A DNA stretch of 64,000 nt, taken from SAR202 cluster bacterium bin87. GTDB taxonomy: Bacteria; Chloroflexota; Dehalococcoidia; Lucifugimonadales; UBA3495. Each line of letters starts with the position of its first letter. Positions within the stretch are counted from its first letter, which is position 1. Where the stretch lies: contig MPNC01000014.1 in NCBI GenBank assembly GCA_002238825.1, positions 18,175 through 82,174 of the forward strand. The letters are read 5' to 3'. Positions 38,974 to 46,558 of this stretch are shown here, piece after piece. The position numbers and the translations under genes were made by a program. The notes under the pieces are model-generated. The model saw only the letters and a list, made by a program, of their open reading frames with translations, had not been told where the DNA came from and made no database searches.

Positions 38974-39019
38974 GACGTCCGATTTGCAAAATCGCGGTTA
39001 CGGTAGAATTATGAACGGA
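38974..39019 (+). promoter_or_regulatory. Promoter-like motif shared with the left recombinase arm
   Basis: GACGTCCGATTTGC (38974-38987) followed by AAAATCGCGGTTACGG and TAGAATTATGAA. It matches the minus strand at 37083-37037 with about three quarters identity and small gaps. It lies about 150 bp upstream of the small protein gene at 39165. TTGCAA and TAGAAT could serve as promoter boxes. Confidence 0.5.
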
Positions 39020-39164
39020 CATGGCCAACCCGGGCACTTAGTTGCGAAATCGGCCAAGGCCAGCCCGATACAGGAGGTGAAAACCGAATTTGCAAGACGT
39101 CTAGCGCACGGGCTTTGCACTGGGCGCGACGCTAGCACCGCGTTTACCGAAAAGGAGCATTAGC

Positions 39165-39497
39165 ATGAGCAACGAGATTGGGCCGCACAGAGTTGGACGC
39201 TGCGGTACGGCCCTCGACACGAGCCGAAATGGCTCTCCATCGGTCGCCTTCGATGATAGCGAAAGCGCTATCGCAACGCAAGGCGCTGATGCCGCGGGCC
39301 ACGACGAGATAGCCGGCGCCGGCTCCCCAACGGGAGCCTCACCTCCGGCTTTCCCCATCATCTATGATTCCGGCTGGGCCGCCCAGGGGGGATTCCAAGT
39401 CCGGGTGCAGTGGCGCGGAGTCCCCGACGACGGCCGCCGCCGGAGGTTCTTCAGGGACATCCTGTCGCGCACGCCCGTCCCTGGCAGCCAAGAATAA
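39165..39497 (+). CDS. Small recombinase-associated protein (D-x-GW...VRVxW family), copy 2
   Basis: ATG 39165 with AAAGGAG 8 nt upstream. 110 residues: a variable, Asp/Ala/Gly-rich N-terminal two thirds and a conserved C-terminal part 'YDSGWAAQGGFQVRVQWRGV', 'PDDGRRRRFFRDILSRTPV'. Paralogue of the protein at 35858-36193 on the opposite arm. First gene of the plus-strand arm, followed at once by recombinase sequence. The conserved Trp, Arg and Asp residues suggest a binding module. Recombination directionality factor or repressor are possible roles; nothing proves either. Confidence 0.6.
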   Translation: MSNEIGPHRVGRCGTALDTSRNGSPSVAFDDSESAIATQGADAAGHDEIAGAGSPTGASPPAFPIIYDSGWAAQGGFQVRVQWRGVPDDGRRRRFFRDILSRTPVPGSQE

Positions 39498-39576
39498 TCA
39501 CTCATGGCGCCCAGGGCCTTTCGGGTCCGGAATGCCGGCTCTCAGGTCCTGGGCCCACCACCTTCAGGATCACATC

Positions 39577-39666
39577 ATGAAGCGCGGAGCAATGTACGTC
39601 CGGACCGGCAGCCTCACGATGGATGGAGAGGTAGAGGCATCGCTTCGTCATCAGTGCGTCGCCTGA
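39577..39666 (+). pseudogene. Serine recombinase N-terminal fragment
   Basis: ATG 39577: 'MKRGAMYVRTGSLTMDGEVE', 'ASLRHQCVA' stop. It matches the opening of the resolvase domain (AIYxRVS...SLxxQxxACR), with YVRTGS in place of YxRVS. Only 29 codons remain. Confidence 0.45.
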
Positions 39667-39847
39667 CGGGACCCCTGATGATCGAATTCGACGCAGAGGG
39701 TCTGCCCGCCCTACTGGTCAGACCCCTGGACCTCGGTACCCGATGGTGCGCTCGGTTCCGGAGAAGTTCGACCAACCCATTACATCAATACCGGGTGCGT
39801 CGCAACGGCCTAGCACCGATTGCCTATCTCACACCATTGGAGTAACC

Positions 39848-39997
39848 ATGATTGTCCGAGAGATCTTCGATCGGGCGATATCAGGGGAGGCCCTGTCCCA
39901 CATCGCCCAAGATTTGAACCGGCACGGAGTGCCGACGAAGCAAGCCGGCCGTTGGGCGGCTACTTACGTCAAGGCAATGCTTCGTCGGACTTCATAA
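39848..39997 (+). pseudogene. Serine recombinase 'recombinase domain' fragment
   Basis: 'MIVREIFDRAISGEALSHIA', 'QDLNRHGVPTKQAGRWAATY', 'VKAMLRRTS' stop is almost the same as residues 'IVREIFDRVIAGEGLSRIAQ...' in the next recombinase. A partial duplication left between the 39.6-kb fragment and the gene at 40083. Confidence 0.6.
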
Positions 39998-40082
39998 CTA
40001 TGGGGTCCATCACTGCTTGCCATCAATGCCGAATACATCGCGATATTCGGTTCCCAAATCAACTCAAACCCTAGGAGGAACT

Positions 40083-40928
40083 ATGATCGCAGCGATCTAC
40101 GTGACCGAATCAGAGACCACGAGTTCGTCGTGCTCCGCCCAAGAAGCTGCATGCCGCGCCGCGGCCGCTGCTGCGGGTTACGAAGTCGTCGGCGGTCAGG
40201 TCTGGCGGGAAATACGCTCCGGCGTGACCGCCGACCGGCCGCAGTTGGACCACATGATGGCCGCAGTCCAAAAAGGTCAGATAGACACAATTTGGGTATG
40301 CGCACCGGCTTGCGCAATCGAAATCATCAACCGCCTCCACGATATCGGTATCCAACCCGAGGTTGCCCTGACATGTGAACGGTCAGATGTAATCAACTTC
40401 CTCGCCGCTGGACGGCGGGCTGAGCAGCAAAGACGCGCCTGGGCGGAGCGGTCACAGAGGGGAAAGGAAGCAGTCGCTCAACAAGATCGTCTACCGGTCG
40501 GCACCATCGTGTTCGGGTACGACTACGACGCCAGCAGCAAGCGCCGGGTCGTCAACTTTTCCGAAGCGGTGATTGTTCGAGAAATATTCGACAGGGTGAT
40601 AGCAGGGGAAGGCCTTTCCCGCATCGCCCAAGATTTGAACCGGCGCGGCGTGCCGACAAAACGCGGCGACCGTTGGGTGGGCGCCGCCGTAAAGGCACTT
40701 GTCCAACGCACTTCCTACTACGGAGTGGATTACTACGGTGGTTCACGTCGTATTGGGACAGGCTCAACAAAATCGGCACGTGTTGAAGTCCCTCACGAAG
40801 AGTGGGTGAAGATCGAGGGCTACTCTCCGACCATTGTCGACAGAAAGATCTTCGAAGCCGCTCAGAACGCATTGCGGGCGCAAGGACGTATCCTACCTCC
40901 GAACGGTCGCCAGTCCGACGGGTCCTGA
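40083..40928 (+). CDS. Large serine recombinase homologue with degraded active site, truncated
   Basis: ATG 40083 with TAGGAGGA upstream. 281 residues. The resolvase domain is recognisable ('EAACRAAAAAAGYEVVGGQV', 'WREIRSGVTADRPQLDHMMA', 'IDTIWVCAPACAIEIINRLH') but the start reads IYVTESE for IYxRVS and the Arg motif DRxxR is replaced by CAPAC. The 'recombinase' DNA-binding domain is well kept (FGYDYDASSKRRVVNFSEAV, 'IAQDLNRRGVPTKRGDRWVG', 'RTSYYGVDYYGG'). The zinc ribbon and coiled coil are missing. Likely able to bind DNA but not to recombine. Confidence 0.68.
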   Translation: MIAAIYVTESETTSSSCSAQEAACRAAAAAAGYEVVGGQVWREIRSGVTADRPQLDHMMAAVQKGQIDTIWVCAPACAIEIINRLHDIGIQPEVALTCERSDVINFLAAGRRAEQQRRAWAERSQRGKEAVAQQDRLPVGTIVFGYDYDASSKRRVVNFSEAVIVREIFDRVIAGEGLSRIAQDLNRRGVPTKRGDRWVGAAVKALVQRTSYYGVDYYGGSRRIGTGSTKSARVEVPHEEWVKIEGYSPTIVDRKIFEAAQNALRAQGRILPPNGRQSDGS

Positions 40929-41316
40929 GTCGGGTATCTCGATGCGCTAGGCCTGCTGCCCGGTCGCGTGCAGATGGTCAGGGAGCGTGGCGTTGCCACG
41001 CTCCCGTTGGCACAGCGATGCAGACTGACCCCGTTCTCCCGACCAGAACGCTCCCAATTTCGTGGTCGGGGAGCGTAAAGGATGACGCAGTCACCATATG
41101 GAGACGGCGGTGATTTTTCGGGGGCGCGCGTCAAACTCCCACTGACAAGACCAGACCAAAGAACGGAGCCGGGGCGTTATGGAACCGCCGGCTCGGTGGC
41201 ACCGATGACGCACAATAAGGCCGAATGGAGACCCAGATGAATTTTATGACCGACAACCCTAGGCAACCTCCCGAGGGTTGCCGCTTCGCCCCGGGAAACC
41301 GCGGCATTGGTACGCC
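40929..41316. other. Intergenic region with two inverted repeats
   Basis: No gene. It contains the terminator at 40981-41005 and, at about 41261-41281, GGCAACC...GGTTGCC just upstream of the next recombinase. Confidence 0.45.
40981..41005 (+). terminator. Terminator-like hairpin
   Basis: GGGAGCGTGGC (40981-40991) pairs with GCCACGCTCCC (40995-41005), 3-nt loop, about 50 nt after the recombinase stop. No T-run. Confidence 0.55.
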
Positions 41317-42828
41317 ATGAGAGCAGCGATATACCTGAGAGTCAGCACCCAACAACAAAGCGACTGGGGCACGTCACTCGATAGCCAAGAAGCCCGTTGC
41401 AGAGCGGTTGCGGCTGAGTCCGGATATGAAGTGCTCGACAAGCACATCTTTCGCGACGTCGGTTCTGGAACGAACCTCGAACGGGATGGACTCTCCGCTT
41501 TGCGGCGGGCCGTTCAGCAAAGGGAGGTGGACGCTATATGGATTCATGATACGGACCGCATCGCCAGGAACGCTGTCGATTTTATGACCATCTTTCGGGA
41601 ATTTTTGGATCACGACGTCTCTCTGAAATCCGTCCGCAAAGCAGTGAACACAGGCCCCTACGGCGACCTGATCGCATTTATCGACGCCTGGGTTGATGAG
41701 CAAGAGCACAAATCCATTTTACGGAGGTCGAAAGATGGCAAGAACCACTCGGCCAGAGGAGGGCTCCTCAGGATCGGCGATCTCCGAGGTATCTACGGGT
41801 ATGACTACGTACCCGAGACGAAAGGAAGGGTCATCAACCAAAACGAGGCAGAAATCGTACGGGAAATTTTCGCCAGAGTAACCGCAGGCGACAGTTCCAA
41901 CTCAATCGCACGTGATTTGCAGAGACGCGGCGTCCCCACGAAACGGGGCGGATTGTGGGACTTTTCGACCATCAAGGCGATTGTGAATCGCACCTCCTAT
42001 TATGGGCTGGATCTGTACTGCCGCACCCGTCGTCAGGTCGTGAATGGCAAGGTCAAAAGGGTCAAATTGCCAGAACAGGATTGGATCCGAGCGTACGACT
42101 ACTCGCCGGCAATTATCACTCAGCAGGAGTATGAGGCAGCCCACCAGTCCCTCCAGGCAAAGAACAGGAGACGACCCAGAAAGGGACACCACCCGTTGAA
42201 CGGGTACGTTACTTGCGGAGCATGTGGCGGGAAAGTCTCTGGACGCTCCAGTATCTATTACCGCTGCGTGCGGTCTGTTGCCAAAAGGAACTCACCGAAG
42301 CGGTGCGACGCCGGACACATCAGGAAGGACGCTCTCGAAATGTGGGTATGGGCAACGGTGTGCGCCACGATCCGGGATCCCCAAACGATTTTCCCTATTC
42401 TGTTTCCCAGAATGATGGGTGACCCCGAGCAAATCGAAGCCAAGCTCGCGGCAACGCACCGGGCAATTGAGCAGAACGAACGGCATCATCATCAATTACT
42501 CGATCTTTGGCAGTCGGACACGATAGAGGACGCCGTTCTCCACGCCGGTCTCGCAGACCTGAGGGCAGAATGGGAACAACTGCAACAAGACGTTGAGGAG
42601 TTGGAAAACCAACGGTCCAAGTCCCTTGACCTAGCCGCACGTGCGGCCCAGTTTACACGCGCGTGCAGGGAGGTTGCTGACCGAGTAGATCGTTTCAATC
42701 CCGAAGAATTGCCAGCAATCCTCTCCACATTTGGCGTACGCATCACGGCGACTAGGGAAAAGGCCACATGCACCATATCCGTTGACCCGGACACCGTTGC
42801 CGGCACTTTATCGCCTGTGGTCCGTTAA
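41317..42828 (+). CDS. Large serine recombinase
   Basis: ATG 41317, 503 residues, complete: resolvase domain with catalytic Ser in AIYLRVSTQQQ, SLDSQEARCR, the Arg motif IHDTDRIARN and helix E; 'recombinase' domain (GIYGYDYVPETKGRVINQNE, 'IARDLQRRGVPTKRGGLWDF', 'IVNRTSYYGLDLYC'); a zinc ribbon (YVTCGACGGKVSGRSS...RCDAGH); and a C-terminal coiled coil (about residues 370-450). This is the architecture of phage and ICE integrases/CcrAB-type recombinases. Ribosome site is poor. It should cut at att sites using Ser as nucleophile. Confidence 0.9.
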   Translation: MRAAIYLRVSTQQQSDWGTSLDSQEARCRAVAAESGYEVLDKHIFRDVGSGTNLERDGLSALRRAVQQREVDAIWIHDTDRIARNAVDFMTIFREFLDHDVSLKSVRKAVNTGPYGDLIAFIDAWVDEQEHKSILRRSKDGKNHSARGGLLRIGDLRGIYGYDYVPETKGRVINQNEAEIVREIFARVTAGDSSNSIARDLQRRGVPTKRGGLWDFSTIKAIVNRTSYYGLDLYCRTRRQVVNGKVKRVKLPEQDWIRAYDYSPAIITQQEYEAAHQSLQAKNRRRPRKGHHPLNGYVTCGACGGKVSGRSSIYYRCVRSVAKRNSPKRCDAGHIRKDALEMWVWATVCATIRDPQTIFPILFPRMMGDPEQIEAKLAATHRAIEQNERHHHQLLDLWQSDTIEDAVLHAGLADLRAEWEQLQQDVEELENQRSKSLDLAARAAQFTRACREVADRVDRFNPEELPAILSTFGVRITATREKATCTISVDPDTVAGTLSPVVR

Positions 42829-42950
42829 CGCAGAAACTGTCCAGCACCTGCACCGGGGTGCGATCATGCAATGGCATATCGTAGCAGCACGGAAACAACA
42901 AGCTGCGAGTGACCTGAACAATTCACCCGAAATCAAAAAAGGAGTCCAAC

Positions 42951-44498
42951 ATGATCGCTGCCACATATTCGAGAGTCAGCACGACGCAGCAGGAAGAAGG
43001 AACGTCGCTAGCATCTCAAGAATTGAGGTGCCGCCAAGAGGCGGAAAAAGACGGCTACACCGTCCCTGAACGATTGATGTGGAGAGACCAAGCGAGCGGC
43101 GCGGATTTGCACAGGGACGCCCTGAATGAAGTGCGTCGCGCTGCAAAAGAAGGGGAGTTCAACGCGCTGTATGTGTACGCTATCGACCGCCTATCGAGAG
43201 AACCCTTAGAACTCGGAACGCTTCTGAAAGAATTTGAGGAAATTGGGGTCCATGTGCATTTTGTCGTAGATCACATAGGCGACGGTACGGAGGCACCATT
43301 GATCGCTTACGTTCTTGGCCACGCTGCCAAGCAGGAACGGTTGCGATTCAGGGAGCGCAGTATGAGGGGAAAGGAGACTGTTGCCAGAGAAGGGAAGCGA
43401 CTGCCTCATGGAGACGGAAAGGGAGTATTAGGCTACAGATACGACCCAATCACAAAAAAAAGAACCGTCATTCCGGAGGAAGCAAAAATCGTCAAAAGGA
43501 TATTCCACGAGGTGGCTGAGGGCCACACGCTCAATGGAATCCGCAATAGCCTCATGGACGACGGTATCCCGACCAAACAGGGCAACAAGGTCTGGCACGT
43601 CACGACGTTGCGACAGATTCTCAGTCACACCATGTACATCGGGGTTGACACTTACGGGAAAAATCGTGTCATAACTTCCAACAAGACCACGGAGGACAAG
43701 ACAAAGAGAGGCGAGCCCAAGAAAAGAATTTTTCCGCAGCCTGAGAGCGATTGGATTTGGATCACGGGATATACGGAGCCCATCATCACTCGGGAAGAAT
43801 GGGACGCGGCCCAGGCCCAACTCGCCAGGCACCAATCGGTCCGTAGAGAAGGACAGAAAGTCAATTTCCTGACGGGAATTGTGACCTGCGGCGCTTGCGG
43901 CCACGCTGTCAGATCAGCGCATCTGAAATATTATCGCTGCCAGAAAACTCATACGGGAAGGCACATTGAGCGCACATGTTACGAGTCCAATATCCCCAAA
44001 TCAGCGTTGGAGAATTTGGTGTGGGAGAAGTTTTGCGATATGCTCCTCCAGCCTGACGCTCTTCTAAACGCGGTCCGATCCACCATGGAAACGGCACACC
44101 GAGACTTGCCTGCCGAGATAGATGAGGCCAGGAGAGCACTCGAAAAAACTGAACGCCAATACGGCCAGTTGCTGGATCTGAAAGGAGCAGTGCCAGAGAC
44201 AGTATTCGACGACCGCCTCAAAAGGCTAAATGACCAACATCATCACCAGCAGGTTGAGTTGGAAACTCTCGGACGCCTGCAAGAAAACCAAGTCGATGTC
44301 GCTTCTGAGGAAGCCGGAATCCTCAAAAGGTGTCAGGAGGTTGCCGCCAGAATTGACGCAGCAGATGACGAGGAAAAAGGGAAAGCACTCAGGCTATTTG
44401 GAGCGAGCGTCGTCGCGACCCGTGAGAGAGTGGAAATCCAGCTGGCGGTGGACTTTCACTCAAATAGTGTGACCGTTTTATCGCCATCAACAGGTTGA
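42951..44498 (+). CDS. Large serine recombinase at the island's right end
   Basis: ATG 42951 with AAAGGAG upstream. 515 residues: AATYSRVSTTQQEEGTSLAS (catalytic Ser), 'YVYAIDRLSREPLELGTLLK' (Arg motif), recombinase domain ('GVLGYRYDPITKKRTVIPEE', 'SLMDDGIPTKQGNKVWHVTT'), a zinc ribbon (IVTCGACGHAVRSAHLKYYRC...CYESN) and a coiled coil. Both catalytic motifs are intact. Its last codons reach into the interrupted channel gene, which supplies the stop. That position suggests it is the integrase that placed this unit here. Confidence 0.9.
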   Translation: MIAATYSRVSTTQQEEGTSLASQELRCRQEAEKDGYTVPERLMWRDQASGADLHRDALNEVRRAAKEGEFNALYVYAIDRLSREPLELGTLLKEFEEIGVHVHFVVDHIGDGTEAPLIAYVLGHAAKQERLRFRERSMRGKETVAREGKRLPHGDGKGVLGYRYDPITKKRTVIPEEAKIVKRIFHEVAEGHTLNGIRNSLMDDGIPTKQGNKVWHVTTLRQILSHTMYIGVDTYGKNRVITSNKTTEDKTKRGEPKKRIFPQPESDWIWITGYTEPIITREEWDAAQAQLARHQSVRREGQKVNFLTGIVTCGACGHAVRSAHLKYYRCQKTHTGRHIERTCYESNIPKSALENLVWEKFCDMLLQPDALLNAVRSTMETAHRDLPAEIDEARRALEKTERQYGQLLDLKGAVPETVFDDRLKRLNDQHHHQQVELETLGRLQENQVDVASEEAGILKRCQEVAARIDAADDEEKGKALRLFGASVVATRERVEIQLAVDFHSNSVTVLSPSTG

Positions 44499-45144
44499 TC
44501 ACCACAAAGGTTCCGACCACCACGAAGCTGACGAAATAGACCCACGCGAAGGGATGCTTCCGCATCGCCGTGTCCATGACCTCGGTCCAGCCGTCCAGCG
44601 TGATGATGTTGAACAGGGTGAGGAGCGATATCGCGAGGCTGCCCCAATGTTCCGGATCGTGGGCGTGGAAGAGATGGAAACCCATGATGGCGTAGATGTA
44701 CACCACGACGCTCATCAACATGATCACGTGACCGACGCTTGGAATGGAGCGCACCAGCGCCGCCACGATGAGCCTCAGGTCCCGGATCGCTGAGATCAGG
44801 CGCACCACGCGGAGCAGGCGGGCCAGCCGGGCGATCATCGCAAACTGGCCGGTGGCCGGTATCAGGGCAAACACAATCACCATGAAGTCGAAGATGTTCC
44901 AGCCGTCGCGGAAATAATCCTGCATGCGCGGCCACAACGCCACCATCTTGAGGATGGCTTCAACGATGAAGATCCCCAGGGCTACCTGGTTTCCCAACTC
45001 CAGCCAATGCCCGTAGGTGTCGGCAATGAACGCGGAAGTTTCCAGGCCCAGCAGGGCGCCGTTGACGATAATAACGGCGATGATGAAATATTCGAACCAG
45101 TTGGAGTTGACCAGGCCGGCCGAGATTTTGACCAGTTGATTCAT
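44389..45144 (-). pseudogene. Voltage-gated ion channel gene, 3' end replaced at the island boundary
   Basis: ATG 45142-45144. A six-helix Ion_trans (NaChBac/NavBac-like) protein: S1 'YFIIAVIIVNGALLGLET', S4 'IARLARLLRVVRLISAIRDL' with regularly spaced Arg, pore region 'LLTLFNIITLDGWTEVMDTA' (T-L-D-G-W, close to the bacterial Na channel filter TLESW), and S6 'VYFVSFVVVGTFVVINLLMA'. After INLLMA, where relatives continue with the cytoplasmic neck and coiled coil, the frame enters the recombinase gene and reads unrelated residues to a stop at 44389. Gating and tetramer assembly would be impaired. Confidence 0.78.
44475..44495. other. Probable integration junction in the channel gene
   Basis: Homology to channel proteins stops and recombinase coding ends around ATCGCCATCAACAGG (44480-44494). 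The serine recombinase's final codons (SPSTG) use this sequence. The matching left junction, which should carry the channel's C-terminal codons, was not found. Confidence 0.45.
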
Positions 45145-45428
45145 GGGACCGCGCTACAGCGTTGAAAATCGCACCTATTTTACGGCAGTTCATCCCCGAT
45201 GCCGTGTCTGCGGCGTGGGATGAATATCCCTGAAACCCCCACACGCCGTCGAAATCGGCGACACCAAACGCGCCTTGAGCGCGGCTCGGCGCGATCAAGA
45301 GCACCGGGCCGGCCCAATACCCAGCGCATGGTCTGCGTCAGGCATTCAGCGCCAGCGTCTAGCGCGGAAGGCGAGCTCGGGACTAAGGAAGCAGAAACTG
45401 CGAACCGACCCCGAGAAGCTCCAATCCG

Positions 45429-45959
45429 TCAGCCGCAGGGCATTACCGGCTGGCCGTCCTCGATTCGCAGCACGAACCGGTAGTCGTAGCCCAGTTCGCG
45501 AATGCGGTCACCGCCGTCCCCCCGGTCGAACACGGCCACAACCTGCCTGACGACGGACCCGGCTTCCTCAACGGCCCTGATGCATTCGATGATCGAATCG
45601 CCCGTGTAGCAGGTGTCATCGACAATGGCCACCTGCGGCTCGAGGTTGCCTTCGATCCGGTTGAGCATTCCGTAGCCTTTCGCCTCGCCTCGCACGTAGA
45701 AACCGGTGCGCGGTACGCCGGACTGGTGCACCACCGCCGTCACCACGGGGATCGCCGCCGTGGCCGGCCCGCCCACGCAACGGACGTCGTCGGCAAGCAT
45801 GTCGCCAATGATGCGGCCGGCCAGGATGCTGCCCTCGGGACTGAGCATGAATGCTCGCCCGTTGACGTACCAGTCGGTCGTCTGGTCGTCCTCCAGGACA
45901 AAGCGTCCCCTATGGATGTGCTGCCGGACCAGCTCGGCCATGGCTTGCAGATTGTCCAT
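45429..45959 (-). CDS. pyrE: Orotate phosphoribosyltransferase
   Basis: 176 residues from ATG 45957-45959 (MDNLQAMAELVRQHIHRGRF). The PRPP-binding motif is VAIVDDTCYTGDSIIECIRA, and 'FYVRGEAKGYGMLNRIEGNL' corresponds to the flexible catalytic loop (R-x-x-x-K-x-H/Y-G). 'NGRAFMLSPEGSILAGRIIG' and 'CVGGPATAAIPVVTAV' are typical of PyrE. The enzyme makes OMP from orotate and PRPP in pyrimidine synthesis. It stands alone here, and a stand-alone PyrE-like salvage role cannot be excluded. Confidence 0.82.
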   Translation of the reverse strand: MDNLQAMAELVRQHIHRGRFVLEDDQTTDWYVNGRAFMLSPEGSILAGRIIGDMLADDVRCVGGPATAAIPVVTAVVHQSGVPRTGFYVRGEAKGYGMLNRIEGNLEPQVAIVDDTCYTGDSIIECIRAVEEAGSVVRQVVAVFDRGDGGDRIRELGYDYRFVLRIEDGQPVMPCG

Positions 45960-46558
45960 TCTCGATACCAGGTGAGTGAAGCATTCGCCCGGTCACCAAC
46001 TCCGGGCACCGACGGCCGGCGCCCGAACGGAGATCCGGTGTACGCAAAAGCCAAACCCTTGTCCCCGGTTGTTTCGTGACGCCGGCCGGGCGTTTTCCGG
46101 CAATTGTAAACCATGGGAAACTCATGTGGTTGGGTCCACTCGTCCAGTCTGTCGACGCCATGCAGCGTCGCGATACGTGCGCCGGATATAGTTATGTAAC
46201 CATATCAGTGAGATGCCCACCTCATCATGCGTCTGGCGTAGTGACCCTCCTTTCTCCGGCAACCGGGCTGCGCCAGAGGCGCAACCCGCCGCGCATTTAC
46301 GGTCATCCCTGGAACCACCAGGCAGGCAGGACGAGAGTCCGTTACTGATTCGTTACAAATTCGACATACTTGCGTAATGAATGTTTGACTCCGATGATTG
46401 AAGTGGGTATGATACCGCCGACGCAGGCGATCACTCTACGAGTCACCTATCGAGACTCTGTGAAAGACACTCGTTCTCAGAGCCACGGGATAAGTCGACG
46501 TTAGATTGGCATGTCACGCCCGCGAGTCCAGCACGCCAGACATTAACACGGATTGATC
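45960..46558 (+). other. 600-bp intergenic region with a strong promoter
   Basis: No gene supported. It separates pyrE from the sensor/regulator gene and contains the promoter at 46385-46413. The long untranslated leader (about 140 nt) may be regulatory. Confidence 0.5.
46385..46413 (+). promoter_or_regulatory. Sigma-70-type promoter
   Basis: TTGACT (46385-46390), 17-bp spacer, TATGAT (46408-46413). Near consensus, about 145 nt upstream of the ATG at 46559. Confidence 0.62.
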
